Below, in pieces: positions 46,910 through 58,846 of a DNA stretch of 64,000 nucleotides. Each line of letters starts with the position of its first letter. The stretch's first letter is position 1. The stretch is from Morella rubra (Eukaryota; Streptophyta; Magnoliopsida; Fagales; Myricaceae). Under the pieces are notes generated by a model. That model did not search any database. It was not told the origin of the DNA and saw nothing but the letters and a program-made list of their open reading frames with translations. A program made the translations under genes and the position numbers. The stretch covers positions 15,664,247 to 15,728,246 of the forward strand of contig CM025854.1 of the NCBI GenBank assembly GCA_003952965.2, given 5' to 3'.

Positions 46910-47369
46910 TAGGACTGAACAAAACCGGACCACAGACCGGACCGAACCATAAAATCGAACCGGATTTAAGGTCCGGTCCAGTGTTATTTGTGTAAATCCG
47001 GTCCGGTCCGAACCTTTTGTAAATCCGGACCGGACCGCAGTTTATTAATATAAAATAAAAAAAAATATTTTTTTTAATATTTTTTTAAATTACAAATTAC
47101 AAACTTAAAAAGTTTCGTTTTAACTTAAACTAAAACTCTAAGTTTTTACAAGTCCTTTCCCCTTCGAAATTAACCTAAAAACTATGAAAAAAAATGAAAA
47201 AAACCCATAAAAAAAATGAAACCAGTCTGGACTGCATTAGACTAGACTGGATCGGACTGGACCACTTGTAAGTGGTCCGGTCCGATCCGGTCCTATCATT
47301 TATGTACAACCGGAAATCCGGTCCGTTCGGTCTAAAAAATCGGACTGGATTTCCAGTTGTGCAGCCCTA
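46910..47369. mobile_element. hAT-like non-autonomous element (MITE) rich in GGTCCGG
   Basis: 460 bp, TAGGACTGAACAAAACCGG at the left and ...CAGTTGTGCAGCCCTA at the right (reverse complement TAGGGCTGCACAACTGG). The imperfect terminal repeats and perfect 8-bp duplication identify a hAT element. Both ends are filled with GGTCCGGTCC-type words in both orientations, typical of subterminal transposase sites. No transposase is encoded. Confidence 0.92.
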
Positions 47370-47377
47370 GCTCGGAC
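47370..47377. repeat. target site duplication GCTCGGAC, right
   Basis: Identical to 46902-46909. Confidence 0.95.
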
Positions 47378-48122
47378 GGCTATTTATTTGATTGGACACC
47401 TCGTGTTGTCATTCGTTGGAGGCCCACGTCTCCTTCATTGTCTCTAAAGCTTTGGAGGATGGGCGCTTATCTTGTTGGCGACACAACGGGCGGCCCCGAT
47501 TTTGGATGGGTCTCACTCAGGGATGCGACACGAGTAGGCCCAATAAAATCTATCCGAGTACGAGGCCTATGAATGGGCAGTTACTCCAAAAGTCTCCAGC
47601 GAGTAGGCCCCATTATCAGAACGTTCACACTTTCTGATAATTATACTAGAGATTTCGATTCCCTCAACCCACCCCCCCCCCAACCAAAAAAAATGCAGCC
47701 TGATCTACCATCGTCTTGATTGGGAGAGCTATAATTGGCAAAACCATATGTTTGGGTGGATAAAATAAGGTTAAACTTTTAAATTAAGTAGTATTCTTAT
47801 ATATTATGTTCTTAACTTAGTAGAAGACTCCTCGTGTTCATCTCCCCAATATATGCTTTAAAAGACTAATTAGCAGCCAGTACTAAATGATGGACGCAAT
47901 ATTGGCGACACTAAAATTGAAGTTGAGGTAAGATGTACATAGATTGGAGGCAGCGTCGAAGTAGGAGACACAAAAGATTGCCAAGCCATAAGATATGCTC
48001 CTAATAAAAGCGGCTCGTATGTGCACACAGAGAAGAGCATCTGGCTGCTTCGAGTCATAAACTACAACAGCCGCCATTACCTATAGATGAAAGAATCAGA
48101 AAAAAATTAAGTGAAAAAAAAG

Positions 48123-48505
48123 AGAAAAATACAATTTTGCACCTACCAATTACTATCGATTTTGTACTTTGTATCCTAAACTACCATTTCGAGATATTAC
48201 ACACTCTAACAATTAATCTTAGGCATTTTGCACCCTTTGTCAGATTTTTAGACATTTTACACTATGTGAGACATTTTGCACCCTTCGTCTGAAAATAATA
48301 CCTTTAAGAATTTAATGAATTTACAATAATATTTTCAATAAATACAAAGTGAATCAAAAGTATTATCATCGTTTTAGTTTAATAATTTGACAGGTAGTGT
48401 AAAATGTCTAAGATTAATAGTTAGATAATGAAATGTTGTGAAAGTAGTAGTTTAAGGTGTAAAGTGTAAAAATTATGTTACTTGAATGAAAAGTGTATTT
48501 ATCAA
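48123..48505. mobile_element. long-TIR MITE, family A
   Basis: The left half (TTTTGCACCTACCA..., TTTGTACTTTGTATCCTAAACTACCA, ACAATTAATCTTAG) is mirrored by the right half (CTAAGATTAATAGTTAGAT, GTAGTTTAAGGTGTAAAGTGTAAAA). The arms of about 100 bp are imperfect. It is 70-80% like the copy at 50491 by eye. Boundaries are approximate. Confidence 0.7.
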
Positions 48506-50490
48506 ATAAAAAAAAAATTAGCAAATAAGCAAACAGATGATGGACAGGTCTAAGTTAATTGGCCAAAGGGGAGGTTGTTTCATGAGGTCCCAAAAGTTCT
48601 TGTTCTAAACGATTCGGACAAAAACTTTGTGGACCATGTAGATTTTCCCTTTCGTCCGTAGGGTCATAATACGAGAACGACACGACCGCAACATATAATA
48701 TCTGACAAGTTGAACATTTAACGCTATAAGCGATATTTCCTTGTTGCTAATGATCTTTCGGTCAAATGAAAGCTCCAACCTCATAAATAGAGGGCGGCGT
48801 TGGGTGAGGTTGGAGTCCGAATCCAACGAGGACTTACCCAGTGGCACTTGTGTTTTGTCAATGTTAAACTGGTGAAGGGTCACTCAGATTACAAGTAGTG
48901 CGTACCTGTCCATCACAATGCTTTTATTTGTGAGAAACCTACTACAAGCCCCCGCGCCCCACCATACAGCTAGCTCTTACAAAGCATGATCCGTATGGTG
49001 CAAACTGGCAGAAGGATTCTCCCGTTTTTGTCCGCCATTGAGAAGAGACAATTCAAAAGGTCTCATGCAAGATTGCGATTTTGGTCGCACGTTTTCTTGT
49101 CTCAGGGAATACAACTCACACACTGTACAGTACACCACCTATCTAGGATCACTACCTTGGAGAGAATACAGCTTCTCTAATTTGTACAAGTAACGTTTTC
49201 AGAAAGTTATTAGCATTACATGTTATTTCAACGGTAGAGATCATTTGAACTTCATCGGCAAAAATCAAAGCCACTGTCGTGGATTTGCCCAGAAGAATAA
49301 CACAGAAAAAGATGATACTGAGCAGGTATAAATTTACGAAGACTGGGCTGGGCGAGACAGCCTGCCCATTCTTGGGGGCCTTTTCTTTGTGACAATATCC
49401 TTGTGGCAGCCGGGAGATTTCCTATTACGACGTCTTGAGGATCATGCCAAAATATATTTCAACAGGGTTGTCCGTTTGTTCAGGGTACCATACCCTTCTT
49501 GAATCAATTCAGAAGCATTTAGCCCACACGTTATTACGGAGACGGAAATTTTCAGACTGATCATATCCTGGACAGGGCTCAACTAGGTTTCATTAGGTAA
49601 AACCCAATTGGTCCCACTTGATTGTTGGCAACTCTCTTTGGCAGAACAGGTGATAGCTATAGCCAAATTTGCTTCTGCTATGGTATGGTACCTCCGATTA
49701 CATGTTATGGCATTTTTGGGTAAGCTAGTCTCTAGTGGAATATATCTTGAATGGAAATTTAAACCAGCTCAGCCCTAGTGAGTGAATGCGAATAAAATGC
49801 AAAGAAAATCGGAATATATCTATATGGGGCCGTTTCTGGTATCAAGCATGGAAGCTTCATTGCAGCCAATGCTTATGTGAGCTGGCTGAGTTTTCTGTTT
49901 CCTAGTAGCTTCTTCAGCTTGCAAGCAACTCAAAACCAATAGATTTTCATAGCGTACGTTGTAAAACTAAAACTAATAGGTTCATTAAGGCTCAGGACTA
50001 ACTGGGGATGGTTCTGCTTACAGACATTATTACATGCACTTAGAGTTCGTGGCCTCTTAATTAACTATAGGACAGCTTGTTCATCTGAGGTCAATACCAT
50101 AGACCCATTAGTATTCACAATTATTTTACAGTTGTATCTGTCTGTTTCAACCAGTAAACAGCTATCTCATAGTGGACCATCATTTGTTAAAGGGCTATTA
50201 TGAGTTGACCAGTATCAAAAGTTCTTCTTGTCCCTTAAGCGTGGGGGACTTGGATAGATTGCCCATTCGCTGCAGTACCATTCTTTGCGCTGAGCGTCCT
50301 TTAGTTTGAGTACACAAGTGATCATGATGCTATGAGTTAAATTATGAACCTCGACCTCACACAAACTCCAGTTAAGATCATAGCCTTGCCAACTGAGCAA
50401 GACAAGTGGACTAATTAGTTGCTATCTGTTTTATTTTTTCCCTTACAAAGACATTTGGCCATTAATGGATCAGCCTGCTGTTTTTTTCTT

Positions 50491-50862
50491 GGGTAAATAT
50501 ATTTTTCACTAGAACTATTATAAGTTTTGCACTTTATACCATAAACTATCACTTTTGAGACATTTTACCCTCTAACTACTAATCTTATACAGTTTGAGAG
50601 AATTGTCAAATTTTTAGACATTTTGCACCCTCTATCCGACTATAATATCCCGAGAATTTTTAATAAACTGACAATAAAATCTTTCATATATGTAAAGTGG
50701 GTTAAGGTCATTATTATCATTTTTGTCTCAAAATTTGACAGAGGGTACTGGAAAGTGTTTAAGATTAGTAGTTAGATGGTACAATATCTCAAAAGTGATA
50801 ACTTATGGTGCAAAATGCAAAACTTATGGCACTTCATGAGTGAAAAATATATTTTTTTTTCT
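50491..50862. mobile_element. long-TIR MITE, family A
   Basis: The best-preserved copy. GGGTAAATATATTTTTCACT, AAGTTTTGCACTTTATACCA and CTAACTACTAATCTTA are mirrored by TAAGATTAGTAGTTAG, TGGTGCAAAATGCAAAACTT and GAGTGAAAAATATATTTTT. No coding capacity. No clear target duplication was read because of flanking T-runs. Confidence 0.75.
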
Positions 50863-51494
50863 TTTTTTTTCCTAATAAAGAGAGTATCCACATTGAGATC
50901 CATTAGAAGTAAAAAAGGAGAGTGAAAAAGAAAAACAAAGGGAGACACTATAGTCTATTAATTGAGTTGACATTACAACACAAAATGACAGAGGAAGGTA
51001 CCTCTGGATCTTCCTCTTCTAGGCTAGCTAAGCCTAAAGACAACATGCAGTATTTTTATTTTTTGGTATTAAATAATAGTTTCTTCCCTTCGTAATGGAC
51101 TGAATACAATATTGTGTTACTGTAATTTTGAAACGTCCTGAACATTTTAAAGACAAAATACACTGCTATGAAGGAAGCAGTACCAATTTACCCATCAAAT
51201 TTTCCAAAATCGAGGAGAGCTTACAAGCTTCCAGGAAGGTGCACCACAGCAAAAAAGGCCGGATGGATGGATTCGTTGATCGATCCGGCACACTTTATTT
51301 GGCAAAAAGAAAAGAAGGGGACCGACCATGCTTCTTTTCCGCACCGCGCGCGTTCATGCAAAAAGAGCCACCCGGCCGGTCTCCTCCCTAGTAAACTCCA
51401 AAAGTATTTTAAACCAAATCGAAGGATTACCTGATCAACAAATCCTAAGTGCCGATAGTGAGGGCTGATCAGGCCCGGACACATATGCAATCAC

Positions 51495-51716
51495 TTGTCC
51501 TACTCGAATGCCGAAGGTGGCGGAATTGAGCCTCCATTCTTAGAATTTAGCTGAAAAATAATTCAAGTAAAGTGCTAATATTTTCTTTTTCTAGTCAAAT
51601 GGATTAAAAAAAAATGTAAATGAATTACCCGTTAAAGGTCTTAAAAACTTTTACCAGGACATAAATGTAGAAGGTATTAGAAACTTCAAACAACCTTCGG
51701 CATTCGAGTAGGACAA
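51495..51716. repeat. spaced perfect 24-bp inverted repeat
   Basis: 51495-51518 is the exact reverse complement of 51693-51716 (core CCTACTCGAATGCCGAAGG), separated by 174 bases. It lies about 300-500 bases upstream of the TATA box of the snakin gene. It could be the ends of a small foldback element or a paired regulatory site. Confidence 0.85.
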
Positions 51717-52007
51717 ACTTGAGCTTGGTAATGAGCTCTCGTTCCACTTGTGCAGAGCACATATTAATTAACAACGCCAAATAAACGAATGCCAAATCAG
51801 CAAATGAGATCACAGCATTTATGTTGAAGTAACGAGAAGTCCTTCATGGATTGGCCCTCATGTTCTTTATGGGACTCACCTGGTACAGGTTCTAAAGCAA
51901 ACAACATTTGACAGGGTGTGATCCGCTAGACGTTGATCATATCTTCATATTCTTGATTTTGCGCCATAACACTTTCCTGACATCTCACCTACTCCTTGTT
52001 TTCTCAC

Positions 52008-52015
52008 TATAAATA
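52008..52015 (+). promoter_or_regulatory. TATA box of the snakin gene
   Basis: TATAAATA, 140 bases upstream of the ATG at 52155, leaving a 5' UTR of roughly 110 bases. Confidence 0.75.
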
Positions 52016-52154
52016 CCCACTGCTCCCAATTCATTGTCTTCACCACCTCACATACATACACTCTTTAGCGGAAGTAAATCAGGATCTCTTCTACTCATCT
52101 TTCCCTTGCTCCCTGTCTGTTGCTATACATTTTCTTTTAAAACAGTCGGAAAAA

Positions 52155-52588
52155 ATGAAGCCCGTCTTTTCAACCTTCCTGCTCGTGTGTCTTGTCCTTA
52201 GCGCCTCTTTCTTTGAGGCAACAAAGGCTGGTTCAAGTAAGATTAATCTATCAACTTGATCTCCAACTTTTTTATACTCTTTCTGTCCTAGAAGCTGCGA
52301 AAAGATTTCTCATACGTACGCTTGGCTTAATTTAGTTTGTAGTTATGATGTTCTAATTTACTTCTGTTCTGTGATTTGTTTGAATGCGGGAAAAATCAAG
52401 GCTTCAACTGTGACTCAAAGTGCAAGGTGAGGTGCTCAAAGGCAGGAGTGCAGGATAGATGCTTGAAGTACTGCGGTATTTGCTGTGAGAAGTGCAAGTG
52501 CGTGCCATCTGGGACTTATGGAAACAAGAACGAGTGCCCTTGCTACAGGGACTACAAGAACTCTAAGGGCAAGGCCAAGTGCCCTTGA
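52155..52588 (+). CDS. snakin/GASA cysteine-rich secreted peptide
   Basis: Two exons, 52155-52236 and 52401-52588, joined by a GT/AG intron in phase 1, give 89 aa. Residues 1 to about 25 are a signal peptide (hydrophobic [16 protein letters not shown]). The mature C-terminus has the GASA domain with exactly 12 cysteines, including [25 protein letters not shown] and a KCP end. The short spacer and close likeness to potato snakin-1 place it in the snakin-1 subgroup. Family members are secreted, disulphide-bonded and gibberellin-related, with roles in growth and antimicrobial defence. All expected features are intact. Confidence 0.95.
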
Positions 52589-53663
52589 AATCTCCGCTTG
52601 ATAGTACTCTGGGTGGGGATTTTCAGTCATGGACCCGTTAAAGATATATTAATGAGCGTTGATATTCATAGAGAGTAATTTCCATTTATAATAAACCCAA
52701 ACCCAAACCCAAACCCAAAAAAAAAAAAAATGCAGTGTTTATAAAGAGATGAGGTCATAGCTAGCTAGATTAAGTTAAAATATCAGAGGAATAAACGTGG
52801 GGTCCTTCAGTTGTGTGTTTGTTAACGTGATATGTCCTATTCTTTGGCTGTGTTATGTTCATTTGGAATATTCTATCTATTGTAGTCCTACATTTCCCAT
52901 TAGCTATCAATAAATAAATGACCCAATTAATGGCTTTTACCAAACATTGTCGGCGCTCTCTTTTTGTCTTTTTTTGTGTGCTTCTTTCTAAACAGCAATT
53001 GCCACTGCTCTTCAATGGCCGTCGGGCATCAGCCATGCCATGCAGACGGTAAAATTGGAAATTCCATGCACGCCTCAAGCAAAGGAAAGCTAGCTTTTGG
53101 TTCATTCTTTAGCAGCCAGATGTCTTGCTTTGTTCATTTTTTACAGTTCCTTTACGCGTTAGGGTAGATCAACTGCTTAACGCGTCGTTTGGATTATTTC
53201 TTGTAATATTGACAAGGTCATAAGCATCCAATAAAAGAATAAAACGGAAATTAAAAAGACTTGGGTCATATGCAAGGGCATATTCACGTGCGCTGTACGA
53301 CGTAACAGGCAATTTTGTTTGAAGTGGTTCCCTCGACTGACGCATGCATGCAACCTGATACCCTCCCTACCCTTTAGAAAGGACTTCACCTGAGCTGACC
53401 CTCTCCTCTGTTCCTTCCGGAACCTTCCTACCCTACAATACGAGTCTCATCTTTGATCTCTTGTTAGGTAAGACGTGATTTAGAGAAACAAATATACCAT
53501 TTTAAGTTTGTTCTCGTAATTTATTAAATTAAGTTTAAGTTAATTATGTCGTTTTGTCTTCTCATATCATTAAATAAGATGCGATCATTATAACGTTAGA
53601 TTTATTTCTTTAAATTACATTTGTCTCTTTACATTATTTTACATAATTTGTCTTTACACAAAA
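52589..53663. other. 3' region of the snakin gene and intergenic sequence
   Basis: The transcript probably ends within 100-150 bases; AATAAA-like ATAATAAA lies at 52688-52695. No further gene is visible. Confidence 0.5.
52693..52716. repeat. (AAACCC)4 microsatellite
   Basis: Four perfect hexamers in the snakin 3' region followed by a poly-A run. It is not the plant telomere heptamer (CCCTAAA). Confidence 0.9.
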
Positions 53664-54161
53664 TCCTTTCTTCAATTTCTGCATGTCCATTAGCTTCTAG
53701 CTAGCCACGTGAAAGTTATGAGCGGCCAGGAGATAACTTTCTTTGTTGAACAATGGAAATCCATGGCTAGTGTTTTACTCTTTGGAGTCTCAGCGGCTCT
53801 ACCCTACCTCCTCTCTATACGATCACTTTATTAAGCTCGTTGCTTCCAATCTTACACAAACATTAGTTCCAGGTAAACGTTATTTGTTGGCTGGGATATA
53901 ATTTGGGCCCTCTCCTTTCTTCAACTTCTACATGTCCATTAGCTACTAACTAGCCACGTGAAAGTTATGAGCGGCCAGGACATAACTTTCTTTGTTGAAC
54001 AATGGAAATCCATGGCTAGTGTTTTACTCTTTGGAGTCTCAGCGGCTCTACCCTACCGCCTCTCTATAAGATCACTTTATTAAGCTCGTTGCTTCCAATC
54101 TTACACAAACATTAGTTCCAGGTAAACGTTATTTGTTGGTTGGGATATAATTTGGGCCCTC
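53664..54161. repeat. tandem duplication, two 249-bp units
   Basis: Units 53664-53912 and 53913-54161 differ at only about nine positions by eye. Each contains CCACGTG (G-box-like) and ATGGAAATCCATGGC. There is no open frame of note. The offset is 249 bases throughout, so there has been no indel between copies. Confidence 0.95.
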
Positions 54162-54309
54162 TCCTCAGCTTTTATATCATTGACTTCTGAAAGGAAGATA
54201 ATCATTGGTTGGACTTTTGTAGCTTCTAGCGGGCCCTCTTTTACGAATTTGAAGCTACCTAGTACACGACCTCCTCACTAAATCAACAAAAATTTACAGA
54301 AACTATACA

Positions 54310-54480
54310 CTATAAATTATCAAGCCCTGTTGAAGTTTGAAGTTGCTGAAGCTCTTGCTCTGGAACAACAGCACCAGCAGGCTCATATGACTCTCTCTCT
54401 CATCTAGATTTCCAAATCAACAATGCTCCAGAAATTAAGAATGAAAAAACCAGGGTTACTAAAACACCAACAGCTACTCC
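54310..54480 (-). pseudogene. possible terminal exon with a membrane helix
   Basis: On the minus strand, after CTAG, an open stretch encodes GVAVGVLVTLVFSFLISGALLIWKSR, a good single membrane-spanning helix with a positive stop. A TGA follows, then the same frame continues with 29 polar residues (…PEQELQQLQ…). This looks like the membrane anchor and short tail of a single-pass protein with a premature stop. I cannot identify the family and found no convincing upstream exon. Confidence 0.25.
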
Positions 54481-55329
54481 CTAGTATTTTTGCTGCCACC
54501 GTGTCCTGCAATGCTCCAGAGGATTCCAATTGTGAATATGAAAAGAAAATAAGGCAGGAAAAATTTGTTTCGAAACTAAACTGGTCAATAGGAAGCTGAA
54601 AGAATGGATAGTATTCGAGAATGATTGGCAACAATAATTCCAGATATTGACGACAATGAAAAAAAAAAAACCAGGAATAAAATAAGACAAGCTTATATAT
54701 ATTACATTCCCTGCAAGACTTTTCTAGAAGAGTTCATGGTGAAGGAGTGAGTTTGAGGATATCATAAGGTCCAAGTTGCTTTTAAAGCATCTACTACTTG
54801 TATGTTTTCCTGGATTTTGACTTGATAGAGTAAAGCTGCAAATGACTTACCCAAAAGAAAGGGAAAAAGTGGCAAATCTAGAACGATCGAGCTCTGAAAC
54901 CCTTCCCTATGGGCTGTGTAATCTAGGCTCAAACTACCAAAACAACTGATATTGCATGTCATTCGATTGTAGTTACTTGAAGGGGGTTTGATTTAAACGT
55001 TCTAGTATAGTGACGAAAGTCCTAATCCCTCTGTTCCAAATCCTGAAATGCAGGGGTGCTCCTAATTTTATATTGCCAGAAATAACAAACTAGTTATATT
55101 CCTGCAAGAACCCAAAAAATAAAATAAAATCAAGGATGCATCTCTGAACTTAAAAATAACTCATCAAAGGCATGAAAATGCTTGAAAATTAATCTACCAG
55201 AAAAATCGTTGCGAGGCAATCCATCTGTGGCTGGGGCAGGAGGCAATCCACTTGGAGCTGTGGTCGGAGGAATTCCAATACTTATATATTCTGACTATGA
55301 AAAGCTGGAGGAGGGGGGACTGGAGGACT

Positions 55330-55751
55330 AAGGTATCGGTTTAGAAACTCTACCTTAAATCGATCCCTCGTGATTGGTGCTCCTAATAGCTCTTGCTCCA
55401 ATAGAGCATTCCTAGATATCTACCATCTTTTTGCTTCTCCAGATAACTTATAAGCGACATAGAGCACATTCTGCTCATCCATACATCCTAATATCCTAAA
55501 TAATTATCCTATATCTAATATCAAATTTTATGCTAGAACGGAATCAGATCCACCATTAAAACATACTGGGTGTTGTCGATTCAATTGATCGAAGGTACAT
55601 CCTTCAATCCTCCCTTTGCCTCGGTTGTTGTTCTAATTCATCTGTTGCATCATGAACTCAGCTAGGTTTCGAGCAATCCTTCTGCATCAATTCCAGGGTA
55701 ACATTGTTCTTGGTTTCGGTCCGCACTCTCATTTCCATCGTAGGCTACCAT
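55330..55751 (-). pseudogene. gypsy gag remnant, antisense
   Basis: Minus-strand start MVAYDGNESADRNQEQ matches the gag start of the gypsy element at 969 (MVANDRNGSLNREQ). Farther in, QELLGAPITRDRFKVEFLNR corresponds to QELQRAPITWGRFKMEFLS there. Stops and frame changes are frequent and only the N-terminal half of gag remains. Confidence 0.75.
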
Positions 55752-55818
55752 AATTTCCTGAAGAATTCAAAGAGCAAGGTCTAACACATCAAATTACAAT
55801 GATTAAACCCTAAACCAT

Positions 55819-55830
55819 GCTCTGATACCA
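55819..55830 (-). other. iMet PBS of the antisense gypsy remnant
   Basis: Minus-strand TGGTATCAGAGC, 68 bases before the gag ATG. Confidence 0.8.
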
Positions 55831-56290
55831 TCTATCACGACTTGTGCTTATATTAGTCTTTAAGCTCTCTTTATAGTAATAGAGGTGCTATACATGGCAA
55901 GATTATGACACGACTTATTTCTAAGTTTTCAAGACCTAGAATTCCTAGTAAGTTTCTAATCAAAGAGTTATTTAAAACACAGTGGAAAGTTTATTACCAT
56001 GTACTTACCATTTTCAGAAACCAATAATTCAAAAAGCAAATTCCATTACCATGTATGTGATGCAGATGCATTAGATGCATGGATTTTTTCTTTCATCCTT
56101 TTGGTGTCCACTGTTTCACCCCCAAGTGACAGGTTTGTGCGTCCCGCTCCCTTTCCACCGAGATAGTCTTGTGCTATCCGTCGCACTAGGACGTCGAGCA
56201 AAGACTCTCTTATTGCCTTATGCTCAGGAGGTCATCCATTACCCCGTAGTGGTGGTTGCACACCCCCGATGATTGGTACAATCACCTAAA
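55831..56290 (-). mobile_element. partial LTR of the antisense gypsy remnant
   Basis: Read on the minus strand, this runs into the PBS and shares the block ATTACTATAAAGAGAGC with the sequence before the PBS at 869. The outer boundary is uncertain. Confidence 0.55.
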
Positions 56291-56924
56291 ACTTTATTTT
56301 TCCTTTTCCTCATTTCCATAATCATGCAATGATGCATATGCTTCACATATGCTTCATGTATAGACAAGTTTGATATGACATATTAATCACATATTTGATT
56401 CACTAATCTTGTTCATTAATCACATGTTACACTACAAGAAAAATCACTTTGGGTGTCAAAAAAATTTGTCACCCAAAGTGCCAATTTTGTCACCAATGTT
56501 TTGGGTGACAAAACCGAGTTGCCACCCGGTTTGTCACATAAAGCCTGTCAGCAAAGGTTTTAGGTGATAATTTCCGTGTTTTGTCACTCAAAACCGCATG
56601 GACGGAAAACGTTCAAGATGGAATAAAAATTTTTAACCTGAAATTCCTCGCTCGCGAATAAATCACAGACACGAGTCTATTCTTCTTTATTCATCTAGGG
56701 ATATAGGTGTGTAACGCCTCTTTTTTGGAATTGAATATCGAGTAATGTTGGACATTCTATTTTTATGCATCTGTACGCTGTGTTCATTGTAGACGTCACA
56801 GTGATGCGATCTTCGGGTAGATTATAATCTAGTTGGAAGTCATCCTTAACATACATAACAGTTAATATTTATAAAATTTTGTACATTAAAATTTAATAAA
56901 TTATACTTACAAACACTCAGTTCA

Positions 56925-57146
56925 TCACGTATGATTTAACTTGGTTGGAGACCTCCCTCCACTTACTTGTTTGAAATGGGACATGCTGTCGAATGAGCGC
57001 ACCAAAATGACTGAGAGCATCGAGGACGCCTTGTCATCACTGCCCGTACGTCCATCAGGGATATGGACAGTCAGCTTTCCTACGATACTAGCCTTAAGTA
57101 ATGCAATCTCGCGCATACTACCTCTTCCGTGTTTGATTCCGGACAT
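56925..57146 (-). pseudogene. CACTA TnpA-like (Transposase_24-type) exon
   Basis: The frame MSGIKHGRGSMREIALLKASIVGKLTVHIPDGRTGSDDKASSMLSVILVRSF follows the pattern of the second CACTA ORF: RGxTRxxxL..., a K-x-V-x-I-P-x-G block, then an I-x-x-R-x-F block. It sits between the transposase and the 3' end, where TnpA-like ORFs usually lie. Identification is by pattern only. Confidence 0.5.
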
Positions 57147-58838
57147 CGCTACAAATGAAGAACAATAAATTTAAAATTCAGTTAAGCATAGAAATTTAAA
57201 AGTTATAATATTTAATCAAGATCGACGGGGTAAGATACTTACACGCACAACTACTTTGGGTGCATACTGGACTGGCTGTAGTAGGGAACAATAATTCGTT
57301 GTAATCTCTAAGTGAAGGACCCGACGCTGTTAGTGTATTGGGAGTACTCTCAGCTTCCTTCTATTTCACGCTGTTCTGGACCACTCTTATCGGTTAGCGG
57401 CACATAAGCCTCGACGTCATTTCTAGTTAACGAGATCATGTCAAATGGGCTAAAGTCCACAAAAGCTCAATAAACTCATTCTCCTGGTATGCTTCACGGT
57501 TCGACGGTCCTTCTCCATCTTCACTAGCTTCCTCAATAGGTGGAATATCATACGTGTTTCTAGGGGTAATCTTTTGAACAATCTTCCAGTGACCGCCCAA
57601 CTTCATATCATCGATATAAAACACTTGATTCCCTGAGATGCTAGCACGAACGGGTCATCTTTGTACCACTTTCGAGATGTGTTAATATTAACAAACCGAC
57701 CACTTTTATCGAGACCTAAGTTTTGAGTACTTAAGTCAAACCAGTCACATTTGAGTAAATAAACTAAATTCTGGCGCAAATAACGCAATGCATAAATCTC
57801 CACGACTTGGCCATAAAAATCAACGTCTTCCCCAGCATGGTCTCCCGGAACAACCACACCACTATTCTGAGTACTATGAAACTGTTCATGAAGGACCGTG
57901 TGAAACCTAACTCCATTCATTACACACCCAGAATAACAAAGTGCCCGTTGATCAGGATCGGATGCTAATGCATACAAATCATCCGACATCGAGCTCGGAT
58001 TTTCATTGGGCATAGTTTGAATCTAAAATAATAAACACATATTAATAAAAATACAAGATCAATAAACATGAAACATACAATAGAGACAAAATAATATAAA
58101 TACTCGATTTCTAAACTATAATGAAAATCCTTCTTCGTGCCTCCTATCAACATTTATTGGCGATTGCCTCATCATCTCTTCCAAGTGTTTGCTATAAACA
58201 AATAAGATATTTTATAATAAATTAAAATATCATGAAATGATAAGTAATTAAATGAGCAACGATTGTGATATGTGCTTACTCTATATGTTGGCTAATTTCC
58301 AAACAATCGTTGAGTACGTACTATTGCGCTTTTGTAAATTCATTTCTATGCAAATTGTGACTCTTACCAGCTCCTAGCGGGTGAACATTTTGAGTATATA
58401 GAGAAAGAAGACAACCCGGAGTAGTTCGATCATCCATGTCGGCAAAATTTTGATCTTTTCTATTAAATTTCGTCTCAACCGTACCAAGATACATTGAGCA
58501 AAAAGTTAGACATTTATTTAACACAAAATTTTCTGCTATAGAGCCCTTAGACTATGTCCTGTTCTTAACAAAACACTTCATCTTCCCCATATACCTTTCC
58601 ATTGGATACATCCATCGAAATTGAATTGAACCCCAAGTTTCACTTCCCGAGGTAAATGAATGGCTAAATGAACCATAATAGTAAAAAATGATGGAAGGAA
58701 TAAATATTTCAACTTGTAAAGAATCATTTCGATGTCCTTTTCTAACTGGTCCACAATGTTTAAATGTATTGTTTGTGAGCACAAGTCTTTCAAGAATAAG
58801 TTCAACTCAATCAACGCTGTATACACTTCGTTTCCCAA

Positions 58839-58846
58839 CAACTTGT
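58839..58846. repeat. target site duplication CAACTTGT, left
   Basis: 7 of 8 bases match CAACCTGT at 59578-59585. Confidence 0.75.

Larger units (their letters stand above)
47378..52000. other. gene-poor intergenic stretch with MITEs
   Basis: No open frame here has a recognisable product. It contains family A MITEs at 48123-48505 and 50491-50862, a poly-C/A tract near 47670-47695, a GC-rich unassigned patch at about 51220-51390 and a spaced inverted repeat at 51495-51716. Confidence 0.5.

Noticed and set aside
48605..48883. 92-codon minus-strand ORF
   Set aside because: No recognisable domain and no exon-like boundaries. It may be retroelement-derived, but I could not support that.
52693..52716. 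Telomere-like repeat
   Set aside because: The unit is the hexamer AAACCC, not the plant heptamer. With only four units it is a microsatellite.
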